Positions 21,896 through 32,746 are shown, numbered from the stretch's first letter. The stretch is DNA of 64,000 bases from Ixodes scapularis (GCF_016920785.2 NW_024609846.1:113698831-113762830); one strand, 5' to 3'. Translations and numbers: made by a program. The notes: a model not told the origin generated them from the sequence alone.

Positions 21896-22680
21896 TTAAA
21901 GGGATACTGAAGCGAAACTTGAAATACACCTATTATGGTCAGAAATAGGTTCAATATGATCAATGATATTCATAAATCATAATCGCGCGTTTGTATTTTG
22001 AACGGATGGCTATATTTTTCACCCTGATGGGCCCGATTGGGCGCGCGCTCAAAAATCGGCCATCGGAGAGCGCGATGCGTCTTGGGATATTGGGCGCATT
22101 CGTGACGTCACTTGTGCCGGTCGGGAAAGGCTACGGCGTGAATGTTGTGGTTACGAGCGTTGCCACTTGGCGGCGCGTCGACGATTTACGACCTCTGACA
22201 ACGTGGCCGTTTGAGATGTGCAAGGGCTGCACGCACGCTGCACCACGGGACCACGGCAAGTCGGCAACCACGGCAGCACTGACAAAACCAGCTCCGAGGC
22301 CGGATTCTCAAAGCGAATTCACGACGAAAAAAGTGCGTACGACAAATTTGAGAGAAAACCCGTGCTCTCGAAACGAAATTGTCGTAACCTTTGCGCAGGT
22401 TACGACAGAATCCTACGACAGCTCCGAAGCTGTCTTACGCACTTTTTACGATCAAATCAACAAGGCCGACAGCGTCGCTCAGTTACTTGGTATCGGCCAC
22501 CAACGGACATTTATTTTTCTTCGTGCTCTTCTCGTGCGTCCCGAATTCAACCAGCAAGAAAAAAGGAAGGAGTACTTAAAACAGACCACGACGATCAAGA
22601 ACGCAGGATCCACAAACACACGAGAAGAGCTACAACAGCCACGATTCTGCCGACCGAGCGAGCTCGGCAGAATATAGTAG

Positions 22681-23146
22681 TGTTACGATAGACCAGCTAA
22701 AGATACTGATGCCGGGTCGGCCGGACCGGGGAGCGATGCCTGGCGGGTCGTGCCTCGACAAACGCTACCCACGATCAGCGTCGCAGGAAAGAGACAGACA
22801 TCGGGGTTGTGGGACCAAACTGCACGGGCGGCAGGCGTGGTGGCTGCCACTACGCCGCGGGATCCGCTGGCGATACTGCGGCTCTCGGTCAGATAGTCTG
22901 GCGGGTCGTGCCTCGACTTTCTTTCAGGGAGTCAGCTCGCTCACTCCTCCAGTGGGATCGGCTCTCCCTTATAAGGGGTGCCCGACCCCAAAATATGTGT
23001 CACTTGGAGATTAAAGGGTTAGGGAGAGGAGGGAAGGCGAGGAGGAATCGTCCTGTGCGCCATCTAGCTGTTTCTGCGTATACTTCGCTAAGAGCCACCA
23101 GCGCCATCTATGTAGGTCCCGTGCAGTTACATTTATTTTTGTAACA
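22681..23146 (-). repeat. 3' LTR
   Basis: On the minus strand it starts TGTTACAAAAATAAATG and ends TATCGTAACA, giving TG...CA termini. Same length as the other LTR, with no difference that I could find. Confidence 0.95.
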
Positions 23147-23164
23147 TCACTTTCCCCCTCAAAA
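23147..23164 (-). promoter_or_regulatory. Polypurine tract
   Basis: On the minus strand GAGGGGGAAAGTGA directly precedes the 3' LTR, the expected plus-strand DNA priming site. Confidence 0.8.
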
Positions 23165-23205
23165 AAAACGAGTGTCCCACTCAGCCACTCACTTTCGATT
23201 AAGTA

Positions 23206-26200
23206 CTAATAATATATAAAATCGTCCTGGCGGGGTCTAGTATGTTCCCTGCCTGGTCTAGTGTTCAGCCGTTTGCTCACAGTCACTGCAGTTGTTGGCG
23301 TTGTCTCCCCAGCTTCTGAGAAGTCTTCTGCGTCGAAGAACTCCTCGTTGTCCTCGTCAGCACTGTCACAAGCACTGTCCACTGGAGCTGACGATTCGGT
23401 CTCGGCCGCGGGCTTGGTCCCTGCCGGCAAGTCGCTGGTGGCCGCTGCTTTGTCTCGCTGAGGAACCTCGTCGTCTGCCATCTCCCTGGTGATGTACGGT
23501 TTAAGTCGTTCCACGTTGACGACGTCCCGCTTCCCTCGTCGGGTTTCCACCTCCCAGTCGTTCGCCGATGTTTGCCTCACTATGCGAAATGGCCCGTTGA
23601 ATGGGTGGAGGAACTTGGTCGTCTTCCCCCGTTTCGAGGTGGGCATTCGGATGTGGACCAGGTCACCCGGGGAAAAACTCTGGGTCCGCCGTCCCGTGTC
23701 ATAGCGCTCTTTGCTGTTCTCCTTGGTTAAGAGCTCTCTTTCCGTGACGAGTTTCTTGGCCTCCTCCCAGCGCTCGGCGATGTCCTCATTCGGTGTCACT
23801 TGTAACTCATGGGCTCGGAGTCCTAGTGTGGCGTCGATGGGCAGTGTTGGCTCCCTTGCATGAAGGAGGAAAAACGGAGAGTACCCGGTTGTCTCGTGCA
23901 CCGAAGAGTTGTACGCAAAGACGACGTATTGAAGGAACTGGTCCCAGTCTCGGTGATGAGCGGAGACATACTTGCTGATCATCGCCGCCAGGGTTCGGTT
24001 GAATCTTTCGCAGAGGCCATTGGTTTGTGGGTGGTACGCGGTGGTACGGGCGTGGTTCGTGCTTGTCAGCCGGAATAATTCTTCCATCATCTCCGCTGTG
24101 AAATGACGCCCTCTGTCTGTAATGACTCGTTCCGGTGCTCCGTGCCTGAGGACCATTGAATCCATGAAGGCTTTTGCTGCGCAGGCCGCCGTTGCCTCAG
24201 GTGTTGCCACTGCCTCTACCCACTTGGTGTAATAGTCAACCATCACCACAATGTACTTGTTCCCACCCTGGGACTCCGTCAGCGGACCCACGAAGTCCAT
24301 CCCGATCTGCTGGAAGGGGCGCAGCGTGGGTTCAAGTGGTTGTAGTTCTCCTGCCGGCTTCTGGTTAGGAGTGTTCCTTGTCTGACAGTCGGGGCATGAC
24401 TGCACGTAGTGCGTGATTTCGGCGAACATTTTTGGCCAGAAATAGCGTTGCCGGATTTTCTTTAGCGTCCGTCTCACCCCGAGATGCCCCGCTGTGGTGT
24501 CGTCGTGGCACGCGGCAAGGATCTCGCGCCGCAGGGTCCTTGGCACTGCGAGCGCCAGTCGTTCCTCAGCGAAGCCCTTGGCTCTTCGATAGAGGACGCC
24601 GTCTACGAGGGAGAAAGGCCTTGCCGTTCTCTTTGTTCTTTTCCCAATTGGTTGCTCCGGTTTCTCAAGATGTTTGATGATCGGCTTTAAGAAAGGATCT
24701 TCGGTTTGAAGTTTTCTGATGTCTTCTTTGGATACCATTAGGAGCGGCAGCTCTTCTTCGCCATCAGGTGCAGGATCATGAGGAAGCCGTGACAGTGCAT
24801 CCGCGTTCATGTTTTTGCTGCCTGGTCGGTGCTTCAGGGTCAGGTTGAATTCTTGTAGCATCAAACTCCAGCGGATGAGACGTCCATTCGGGTTCCTCAC
24901 TGTCATTAGCCACGTAAGGCTGGCCTGATCTGTGACGATCGTAACCGGTGTACCGAATATATACGGTCTGAACTGCTTCGTGGCGTAGACAACAGCCAAA
25001 CATTCTTGCTCGGTTGTGCTGTAGTTCATCTCCGCTTTGTTCAGGTGTCGACTGGCGTACCCCACGACAAATTCTTCTTCGCCATCTTTCTGAACGAGCA
25101 CAGCGCCGATTCCGTAGCCGCAGGCGTCTGTGTGGATCTCGATGGGCAGGTCAGGATTGAATAATCGAAGAACTGGGTCGCTGGTCAGCCGGTTTTTTAG
25201 TGTCTCGAAGGACCCTTGGCATGCCTGGTCCCAGGTGAACTTGACATCCAATCTCGTGAGTTCATTTAGTGGCCGAGCGATGTGTGCGAAGTCCTTGACA
25301 AACCTTCGGTAGTAGCCGCAGAGACCCAGGAAGCTCCGAACCTGTTTGCGGTTTGTTGGAGCCTTCGTGCCCAGGACGACGCGGATGTTGTCTGGATCGG
25401 GACGGATGGTCTGGCCGTCCATTATGTGGCCAAGATAACGAATGCTGTTGAATGCAATGTGACACTTGCTCGGCTGAAGTCGGAGTCCTGCGTTGTCAAG
25501 GGATTGGAAGATTTCCCGTAGGTCCCGCAGATGGTCCTCTGCCGTTCGGGAAAACACGATGATGTCATCCAGGTAGGCCAGGCAGATTTTCCACAGCTGA
25601 TTCGCCAGCACCTTGTTTATCGTGCGCTGGAATGTTGCAGGGGCATTACATAAGCCGAAGGGTACGACATTGAACTCGTAGAGTCCAGACCCCGTCGCAA
25701 ATGCAGTCTTCTCCTTGTCTTGCTCCTTGATGGGGACCTGCCAGTAACCCGAGGCCAAGTCCAATGTGGTGAAGAACCTGGATCCCTGTAGCTTGTCCAT
25801 GATGTCGTCCATACGCGGCAAGGGGTGTACGTCTTTCTTGGTGACGGCGTTCACCTTGCGGAAGTCGACGCAGAATCTCCAAGTCCCATCGCGCTTGCGT
25901 ACCAAAACTACCGGTGACGACCATGCACTGGCCGAAGTTCGGATAACGCCTTTGGCCAGCATTTCCGTAACTTGGTCTTCGATAATCTTGCGCTCGTATG
26001 GGGAGTTACGGTAGGGGTTCTGTCGGACTGGACGGGCTGCTTCGGTGTTGATTTCGTGCTCAGCAACGTCTGTGCGTCCCATGGGACCGTTCTTAGTGGA
26101 GAAGATGTGGCCGTATTCTCTCACCAAGCCTTGAAATCGCAGTCTTTCCTCGGAGGACAGCTCGTCACCCAACTGGATGTCGGGAATGAAGTCGCTGGCG

Positions 26201-26997
26201 CCACTCGGGAGGGTCGTGCTCAGTGCTGTTTTGACAATTGAAGTTGCTTTTCCGATGGTCGTACCTCTTGGAACACTCAGGGGCACGTTGTCCGGGTTGG
26301 CTACGCGGATGTATCCCACCTGGTTTTCGACGTTTGTCAACGTTCGGGCTACGCTGGGGCAACATGTCTGCCTGGGTTGAGTCAGGGGTTCCACCAAGTA
26401 GGCACCGAGAGCAGCTATCCGCACCGGGATGAGGGCCTCAGTTTTCGGGGGCAGATGTAGTTCCTCCAGGCACTGTACACTAACAGTGTCGGGGGAGTTC
26501 GTGGGGTGACCATCCTCAAGGTGTAGAGCCAGCTGGTGTCCCTGGAGCACGATCACTTTTTTCGGGAAGTCTAGTACCATCTTGGTTGCTTCGCAGAATG
26601 GCAAACCACCCAACACCTCGTGTGGGAAACCCGGGAGCACCACAAACGTCGTCTCTACACTCACTTTTGGTCCGATACGAACGTTCAGTTCTATTTCCCC
26701 GCATGAGTCTACCAGCTCCCCGTTCACTGCTCGCACGAGAAGTCCCGATGGACGGATAGTCTTGCCCAGCCTCGCGGCCAGGTTTTCCGAGATCACGTTC
26801 ACCACAGCACCAGTGTCTATGATCATCTGGGCGTCTTGTCCCTCTACCATGGCTGGGAGTGTGATGAGCTGTGTCTGGTGGAAGGTCGCGTAAACAGAGC
26901 CCCCTTGTTGTCCGGCGGGTCGGGCTCCGGGACCCAGGCCTACCGGTTTCCCGGCTGGCCCAGGACAGGAGTTTGAGGTGCTGGGGCTTCCGGACAC
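23206..26997 (-). CDS. pol: Ty3/gypsy pol: protease, RT, RNase H, integrase
   Basis: The 1,263-codon frame is unbroken. The aspartic protease shows IIDTGAVVNVIS (D61). RT contains FCVDFRKVNAVTKKD and the catalytic AYLDDIIVFS (YLDD 475-478). RNase H starts EIHTDACGYGIGAVL. Integrase has an HHCC finger (HDDTTAGHLG to CPDC) and the D,D-35-E triad at D901, D961 and E997. A GPF-type motif follows near FNGPFRIV, and the C-terminal tail is acidic. Met at 26997 is only the first Met of the frame; the protein is probably made by -1 frameshifting from gag, which it overlaps by 58 bases. All catalytic residues are present, so activity is plausible. Confidence 0.95.
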   Translation of the reverse strand: MSGSPSTSNSCPGPAGKPVGLGPGARPAGQQGGSVYATFHQTQLITLPAMVEGQDAQMIIDTGAVVNVISENLAARLGKTIRPSGLLVRAVNGELVDSCGEIELNVRIGPKVSVETTFVVLPGFPHEVLGGLPFCEATKMVLDFPKKVIVLQGHQLALHLEDGHPTNSPDTVSVQCLEELHLPPKTEALIPVRIAALGAYLVEPLTQPRQTCCPSVARTLTNVENQVGYIRVANPDNVPLSVPRGTTIGKATSIVKTALSTTLPSGASDFIPDIQLGDELSSEERLRFQGLVREYGHIFSTKNGPMGRTDVAEHEINTEAARPVRQNPYRNSPYERKIIEDQVTEMLAKGVIRTSASAWSSPVVLVRKRDGTWRFCVDFRKVNAVTKKDVHPLPRMDDIMDKLQGSRFFTTLDLASGYWQVPIKEQDKEKTAFATGSGLYEFNVVPFGLCNAPATFQRTINKVLANQLWKICLAYLDDIIVFSRTAEDHLRDLREIFQSLDNAGLRLQPSKCHIAFNSIRYLGHIMDGQTIRPDPDNIRVVLGTKAPTNRKQVRSFLGLCGYYRRFVKDFAHIARPLNELTRLDVKFTWDQACQGSFETLKNRLTSDPVLRLFNPDLPIEIHTDACGYGIGAVLVQKDGEEEFVVGYASRHLNKAEMNYSTTEQECLAVVYATKQFRPYIFGTPVTIVTDQASLTWLMTVRNPNGRLIRWSLMLQEFNLTLKHRPGSKNMNADALSRLPHDPAPDGEEELPLLMVSKEDIRKLQTEDPFLKPIIKHLEKPEQPIGKRTKRTARPFSLVDGVLYRRAKGFAEERLALAVPRTLRREILAACHDDTTAGHLGVRRTLKKIRQRYFWPKMFAEITHYVQSCPDCQTRNTPNQKPAGELQPLEPTLRPFQQIGMDFVGPLTESQGGNKYIVVMVDYYTKWVEAVATPEATAACAAKAFMDSMVLRHGAPERVITDRGRHFTAEMMEELFRLTSTNHARTTAYHPQTNGLCERFNRTLAAMISKYVSAHHRDWDQFLQYVVFAYNSSVHETTGYSPFFLLHAREPTLPIDATLGLRAHELQVTPNEDIAERWEEAKKLVTERELLTKENSKERYDTGRRTQSFSPGDLVHIRMPTSKRGKTTKFLHPFNGPFRIVRQTSANDWEVETRRGKRDVVNVERLKPYITREMADDEVPQRDKAAATSDLPAGTKPAAETESSAPVDSACDSADEDNEEFFDAEDFSEAGETTPTTAVTVSKRLNTRPGREHTRPRQDDFIYY

Positions 26998-27929
26998 TGG
27001 CGCATGATGTGCCCAACTCGATTACAACGGAAGCAGACGACTTGCCCTCCTTGGTTTCTTGAGCCTCGAGGTGGGAATGGTCGGCGGTCTCGTTGACCAA
27101 GTCGATCCACGGCAGCTGTCAGGGCACGCAACGTTTCCTGCATTGCCCCGAGAACTGCTGCCGTGGACCGGTCAGGAACGTCCTGACGGGGGGTGTAGAA
27201 CACCTCTGTCGGGTTGCTCAGGGTCCCGGCTCCGCCAGGTGCTGATCCTAGGTCGAGACCGGGCGCCAGGACCGGGCTCTCGGTGTGAAGGCCCGGGAGT
27301 GGATGCGTTGGCATGGTCATGAGAGCATGTCGTGCCATGGCCCCGACGTGCGTCAGGCGCTGGAGTTGTTGCAGAAACTCCTGAGTTGTGCGAGGGTTCG
27401 AGATGGCCACGCGTTCCATCATCTCGGGCCGCAGTCCCCGCAGCAGGTAGCGGAGTTTCTCCGCGTCTGGCATCCCTGCGTTGACCCGAGTGCACAGCTG
27501 CAGGATGCCCGAGACGTACTGCTGCGGCGTCTCCCCCGGTTGTTGTCGCTTCTCCTGCAGCCGGATGTATGCCCATTCCTGGACATGGTCTCCTGCGAAG
27601 GTCTCCCGAAGCGCCTTCTGCCAGCTGACCCAGGTCTCGGGCGTCTGTTCCCGCAGGGCCGTCACGTACCACCGCCTGGCGACGTCCTCAAGAGCGAACA
27701 CCAGATTGTCCGCTTTTTGTTCGTCTGTCCATGCAAGCGATCGGCCATAACGCTCATAGAGATGGAGCCAGTCCTCCAAGTCCTCATCTGCTTTCCCTCT
27801 AAATACGGGAGGCGGCGCGAACGGTCGGAGTGACATTAGATTCGGACCTTTCGGATCGTCGGGCATAATGACAGTTCCAGTTTCGTTTTGGATGACGCGG
27901 CTCCTTAATGTTTTTTCAAATCCGTTCAT
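26940..27929 (-). CDS. gag: Ty3/gypsy gag with CCHC zinc knuckle
   Basis: This 329-residue structural protein forms the particle and binds RNA. It has the gag core pattern around EDWLHLYERYG, then KADNLVFALEDVARRWY, and a zinc knuckle CFRCNRVGHIMRQC at residues 299-312. It ends 17 residues later at TAG (26940-26942). The start at 27929 is the first Met after an in-frame TAG (27933-27935); upstream of that TAG the same frame is open for another 60 codons, so the native gag may once have started farther up or be reached in another way. Confidence 0.9.
   Translation of the reverse strand: MNGFEKTLRSRVIQNETGTVIMPDDPKGPNLMSLRPFAPPPVFRGKADEDLEDWLHLYERYGRSLAWTDEQKADNLVFALEDVARRWYVTALREQTPETWVSWQKALRETFAGDHVQEWAYIRLQEKRQQPGETPQQYVSGILQLCTRVNAGMPDAEKLRYLLRGLRPEMMERVAISNPRTTQEFLQQLQRLTHVGAMARHALMTMPTHPLPGLHTESPVLAPGLDLGSAPGGAGTLSNPTEVFYTPRQDVPDRSTAAVLGAMQETLRALTAAVDRLGQRDRRPFPPRGSRNQGGQVVCFRCNRVGHIMRQCPEAPAPQTPVLGQPGNR
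26946..26952 (-). promoter_or_regulatory. -1 ribosomal frameshift site G GGA AAC
   Basis: In the gag frame the bases before the stop read G GGA AAC CGG TAG. The first seven fit the X XXY YYZ slippery rule, and slipping back one base gives GGG AAA in the pol frame, which is open there. A downstream RNA structure was not computed. Confidence 0.8.
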
Positions 27930-27932
27930 AGG

Positions 27933-28115
27933 CTACTTGTTCGCCGCGATTTCCTTCTCGCACAACGCAAATATATCCTCAAATCGCTCGTGCAGGCTCC
28001 TCTTCTTTTCCTCTCCTTCGAAACGTGTGCGGTACGAAAACCCGAGCTTTTCTTCAACGGCCTTTCGGCGTTCCCTGCGTGTCGTCGGCCTGGCATCTTT
28101 CTTTTCGCTTTCCAT
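27933..28115 (-). CDS. 60-codon basic leader frame before gag
   Basis: A highly charged peptide (RRERRKAVEEKLGFSYRTRF, then HERFEDIFALCEKEIAANK) ends at TAG. It is in the same frame as gag, and only one Pro codon separates that stop from the gag Met. It could be a leader ORF, or the N terminus of a longer gag cut off by a stop mutation. No family recognised. Confidence 0.5.
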   Translation of the reverse strand: MESEKKDARPTTRRERRKAVEEKLGFSYRTRFEGEEKKRSLHERFEDIFALCEKEIAANK

Positions 28116-28129
28116 CGCGGGGATCGTTC

Positions 28130-28153
28130 ACGTCTACCCCGCACCTCCACCAC
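28130..28153 (-). promoter_or_regulatory. Primer binding site
   Basis: After the 5' LTR the minus strand reads AG then TGGTGGAGGTGCGGGGT, the TGG being complementary to a tRNA CCA end. The plus-strand gypsy element at 45346 has nearly the same site. The tRNA was not identified. Confidence 0.65.
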
Positions 28154-28154
28154 T

Positions 28155-28620
28155 TGTTACGATAGACCAGCTAAAGATACTGATGCCGGGTCGGCCGGAC
28201 CGGGGAGCGATGCCTGGCGGGTCGTGCCTCGACAAACGCTACCCACGATCAGCGTCGCAGGAAAGAGACAGACATCGGGGTTGTGGGACCAAACTGCACG
28301 GGCGGCAGGCGTGGTGGCTGCCACTACGCCGCGGGATCCGCTGGCGATACTGCGGCTCTCGGTCAGATAGTCTGGCGGGTCGTGCCTCGACTTTCTTTCA
28401 GGGAGTCAGCTCGCTCACTCCTCCAGTGGGATCGGCTCTCCCTTATAAGGGGTGCCCGACCCCAAAATATGTGTCACTTGGAGATTAAAGGGTTAGGGAG
28501 AGGAGGGAAGGCGAGGAGGAATCGTCCTGTGCGCCATCTAGCTGTTTCTGCGTATACTTCGCTAAGAGCCACCAGCGCCATCTATGTAGGTCCCGTGCAG
28601 TTACATTTATTTTTGTAACA
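28155..28620 (-). repeat. 5' LTR
   Basis: Same 466-bp sequence as 22681-23146. It carries the promoter for the minus-strand transcript by inference. A TATA-like box is not obvious in the minus orientation. Confidence 0.95.
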
Positions 28621-30703
28621 GTAGGCCTAGCAGCAACATCGACTCGGCGCACCGTTGCTCCGGCGGTCCTTGGCCAAGACCGTCTGTCCATGACCGGCTG
28701 GCCTGCTGAATGGAATATGCCCGCGCGACCCTTGTGGACCCTTACCGGATGAGTAGTTTGATCCCTGAACTAAATTTCAGAGGTCAATATTTTCCCCTTG
28801 TCATCTCGATCTCCTTGTTTTCCGAGACAGCGGTGACGAACGCTGTCGTCGAAAAGGGACTCTCATTGATTCTATCTCCTTGTTTTGTGTGATATAGAGC
28901 TCAAATAAACGCCATATGGATTACCTTGGCAACTCGGTATGTACACTCTGTTATTAGTATGCCATTTTTATTCTGACTCGACGCTACGTCAGTGTCGAGC
29001 TATAGCAGTTCGTGGGAGCTACGCGATGTCGGTCTAACCTTTCTTTGCCGAGTGTCATGTCAGTATCGAGTTGCAATCGTAAAAGATCGGTCCAGAAGCG
29101 CTTACCGAAACGCGGTCTAACAGAGCGAATCCAGCACTTCGATCAAACGCGCGTGTCCGCTCCGAGTGTGAACAGGTATTTTGCATTTGCGTGGCTCTTG
29201 CTGACACCCTCGTAGTTCAAACATATCCTTTTTAACGTCGGCTTGCAGCTCGCGACTCGCAGCAACTAATACCGGCCGTGCCAGAAGCATGCTCGGGCCG
29301 TGTCGTGCAAAGAGCCGCAACGAGAACGAGCTCACTGTGGCCAACTACGCTTTGGCTTTCTCCGCCAAGGCTTTGCGAACGCGTTCAGGCCTAGGCGAAT
29401 TCTGCCGGCACGCCGTATTGCCGCAGAACGGCGCTGCTATTTTGGCACAAGTGATGTCACGAGAACTTCCCCCCATCCACCAGATGAGAATTTGAAATCG
29501 TTTAATTATGTTTAAAATTAGTTCTCCTGTGTTTTACAGCGCAATATTTATATTTCCGAGGTGGTGCCTGTCCCTAGCCCATATTTATGCAACAAGATCG
29601 GCGCTAAAATTTCGTTTCACTACCCCTTTAAGGAAGGCAACAAAGCAGGAGTCCAAAGAAGAACAGTGCGGGTGGCCGGCGAGAGGGGTAACACAGGCGC
29701 CTCGGACAATGAATTGGCCAACGCCGCTACCGACGGCTGGGTAGATTGGAAAGGCGGTCTCTGTTTTGCTGCTGTTGTTGGTTTGTGGCGTGCTCTGCAG
29801 CTAGACGAAGCCGTACGTGGGCAATTGTCTCGTAGTTGTGACTTTCTGTTCTCGCCTCTTGTTTGGGAAAGAGGGGGAACATGTGTTGAAAGACCGCTTT
29901 CTTCACTCGCGCCTGTCCCTTTGGCCGGATTGTTTCTCTTCTTCTTGGAGTCATCCTCCTAGGTGTTTATTTGCTTAAAGGATTTTGTTTAGGAGGAGTG
30001 TTCTCGCTGCTTGCCAAATCAGATTAAGCTTTCCCCCTCTGACAATCACCTCTTGCAACTTTAGGAGTTGTACGCAACCTTCTGGCCGTATCTGAAGTTG
30101 GAGGAGCGATGTAATATTGTACGTTTCACTTTACGATAGACCTCAGAGGACGCTACAAGCAACTATCCCAACCAATCCAGCGTTGAGAACGTATCGCACG
30201 AATCAGCACCCAGCGTGTCGCTGGGCCCCTCTGTTGTGTCACGTGACGCTCACAAGGCATTAGATTAGCTCCGGTGGCTGGTAGCATCCACTGTGGTCCA
30301 ACGCAAGGTTAAACGGAGAGTAAAGTTGAGCAACCGTTCGCTTTTCCATTTCCATGATATCGGCCATTGACTTTTTCTCTCCCTTCTTTTATTTCTCTTT
30401 TTCCTGGACGCAGACGTTTCTGTTTCTCTAATTTTCTTGTTTTTGTTCCGCACCAAGAGGAAAACACTAGACCAGCTGTTCAATTAAATCCTTCGCGTTC
30501 TTATTGCGTTTCCTTTTCTGCGTTGATTAAGCCTTAAAGTGGTACGGAAACAATATTTTTGCACGCATTTCTTTGTTTAGATGTGGTCTATGTTGTGCCG
30601 CTAGCCCACAAACACCAGTCTGGACTAGTGTTTTTAAACTGCGGGCAGAGAAGTTAAGAAAACTACTTTTAAAACGAATTAGTGTATTTTAAGATTTCGC
30701 CTG

Positions 30704-30892
30704 TACTTCGTCTCACCTAAGCAAGGACTAACTGCGAGGGCATTGCAAGCGTGAGCGGATAGCATTGACTGCCTTGACTGGAGCACTCGCTGCACGAGCG
30801 CTCGTGCAGCCGCGGAGAGGTCATCCAAAGCAATTAGCCCGCGCTTTTAGCATGCGCGGCTAACAATAGTCCATGCTGATGAGGTAAAATGA
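30704..30892. mobile_element. MITE family 2, copy a (eroded right end)
   Basis: The left end TACTTCGTCTCACC and the interior (CACGAGCGCTCGTGCAGCCG, CTAACAATAGTCCAT) match copy b at 37148-37337. The right terminus is degenerate. Confidence 0.65.
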
Positions 30893-31188
30893 AATATAGT
30901 GGCAGTTTTTGAAGCTTCGTTGGAATGTCGCCACGTCATTGGCCTCTAAAAAACAGCGCCACTTCGCGGCAGTATGGATCGCTCGTGGAGTTACTTAGTC
31001 CTGGATCAGACTTGGTGGAGAATGGTAAAGATTTTACTACGTTGTATATGTTAAAGCGTCCCCTGTGCTTCCGTAACGTGCATTCCATAAACGTGCATTC
31101 CATATTATGAAGATCGCCGTTCTTTGCAGACGCTATAGGTAGCAGCTTGCATGATCTGAAAATGCGGGGACATCTGACAAACCGACTA

Positions 31189-31214
31189 CCCCCCTCCCCC
31201 CCCCCCCCCCCCCG
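31189..31214. repeat. Poly-C tract
   Basis: A nearly pure C run of about 26 bases, G-rich on the other strand. Confidence 0.85.
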
Positions 31215-31990
31215 GATGTGCGTGCAAATACGGCACACGGTGAATACCTTATATACATGGCTTGGGTGGCGCCATTGCTGGGTACTAACGGTTCTTTCTA
31301 CTTACTGCGGTGTGAAACTAACACGGTGAACCGAACGCTCTTGGCACACAAAATACCGGCGCCGCGAATAACGTCCCAGACAATTGTGTAGGCCTAATGT
31401 CGTACAATCCTCGGATATTACTACTATATTTTGTGTCATTCTACGATGAACTAAAAGCCAAAGTCACGGGCCGCCAGGCCCAATCACGTTCCACGCTAAA
31501 CTATGACATGCTTAACATCGATTAGTGAAGGACGAATGGCGCTCCGAACCAAATAGCGCTACATTATTTCAATTGCTTCAACACTGTAGAAAGCCTGTAT
31601 GTCAGGGCTTTCTTTGCAATCTAAAATTTACGAGTCATTCAGTGCTATTTGTTTTAAACCACTGACCGCCATCTCCATCAGTGAGGGATCCGAGAAGTGG
31701 GCACCGATACGTGCGTCGAAGCGAAATGCCATGAAATTTCTAAATGGTTCGTGATTGGATCTGGTGCTGTGTAGCTTTTTCCTTTAGTCCATCGTAGGAT
31801 GAGACGAAGTATAGGTGAGATTGCCACACGTTTCCGCCACCAAGCGTCAACGCTCGCAACTTAGTACCCTTAGCCGTACAGGAGCCTTTGACGTTAGGAT
31901 CGCGATACGCATTGTACTTCTCGCTGGCCGATTTTGAAGCGAGAGATAGAGAGCTTGCGGTCACGTCCATTTAGTTTCCGTACCCCTTAA

Positions 31991-32430
31991 AGGGATACTG
32001 AACCGAAATTTAGATTTCGCAAAATACGGCCGCAGTTGAACGGGACGCTACGAACTCCAAAACATCACTCGTACATCGACATCTCAAGCGGATAGCCGTA
32101 CTTTTGGAAAATAGAGGCGCGATGAAGCGAGGTCTATGACGTCATCATCCTCCTGGAGAATTTGAGAATGACTGCAAGCAGCCTCGCTTCTCACCTCCTC
32201 GCTTCGCTTCACTAGCTTGACGGGACGTCGCGAGGAGGAGAGGAAATGAGAATCGTGACGTGACTTGGCTCGTCGGCCTCGTCGGTCGTGTTCAATCGCC
32301 CACTTCTTTTCCGAAACTACGGCGATCCGGTAGAGATATCACTGTATGAGTGATGTTTATCGGTTTTGTAGCGTCGCGCCTATCCGTTCAGCCTGGTTTT
32401 TTGAGGTCGAAATTTCGGTTCAGTATCCCT
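31991..32430. mobile_element. TTAA-flanked MITE, AGGGATACTGAACCG end
   Basis: A perfect 21-bp terminal inverted repeat starting AGGGATACTGAACCGAAAT, with TTAA at 31987-31990 and 32431-32434. 440 bp, no coding frame. The end resembles that at 21900. Confidence 0.85.
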
Positions 32431-32479
32431 TTAATCACTATTTGTGGTTTTATCTTCTTTTGGCGTTTTATTGTGGAAG

Positions 32480-32746
32480 CATTAACCGGGTCCCGTGGAG
32501 CGAAGCCCGTGTTGTCTGTAACCGTCTGTAGCAGAAAAACGGCACCTAAACTCCCATTCCCAATAAAGCACGAAGAAGAGCACAGCAACGCAATACTTCG
32601 TCACGGAAGCCGTGCCGGCAGGGTTCGCCGCGCATGCGGAGTGGGGGAGCATGATGTCACCGCCAAAGCGCCGTGTGCGAAAGGAAAACGTGGCGCGGTG
32701 CTTGTAAGAATGCGTTGCGTGTAGGAATGCTTTCGCATTCCTACAC
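32480..32746 (+). repeat. Dispersed repeat with a terminal hairpin
   Basis: It resembles 54453-54780 on the other strand (shared GTCCCATGGAGCG-like, GGTGACATCA and CGGCGCTC-like blocks). It ends in a perfect hairpin, 32719-32730 against 32735-32746, with arm GTGTAGGAATGC and a four-base loop. Confidence 0.6.

Larger units (their letters stand above)
22681..28620 (-). mobile_element. Complete Ty3/gypsy LTR retrotransposon
   Basis: Two 466-bp LTRs, which I read as identical, enclose gag and pol on the minus strand. The host duplication is GTAG (22677-22680 and 28621-28624). Domain order protease, RT, RNase H, integrase places it in Ty3/gypsy; there is no env. Matching LTRs and an unbroken pol mean a recent insertion. 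Confidence 0.95.
21900..29627. mobile_element. Possible TTAA-flanked element split by the gypsy insertion
   Basis: AGGGATACTGAAGCGAAAC after TTAA (21896-21899) and, inverted, AGGGGTAGTGAAACGAAAT before TTAA (29628-29631) could be the two ends of one element of about 1.8 kb into which the LTR element 22681-28620 jumped. The ends match only moderately, so two separate relatives remain possible. The left part resembles 43795-44160 (shared AATGGCTATATTT and a TCGGCCATCG block). Confidence 0.4.
28625..31986. other. Gene-less stretch
   Basis: No gene recognised. Near 28902-28908 there is AATAAA in an LTR-like context, so a solo LTR is possible but its ends were not found. A MITE copy lies at 30704-30892 and a poly-C run at 31189-31214. 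Confidence 0.45.

Noticed and set aside
22709..23014. 101-codon frame repeated at both ends of the gypsy element
   Set aside because: It lies inside the LTRs, on the strand opposite to the element's genes.
28700..29000. Solo LTR around the AATAAA near 28902
   Set aside because: No TG...CA termini or target duplication could be located.
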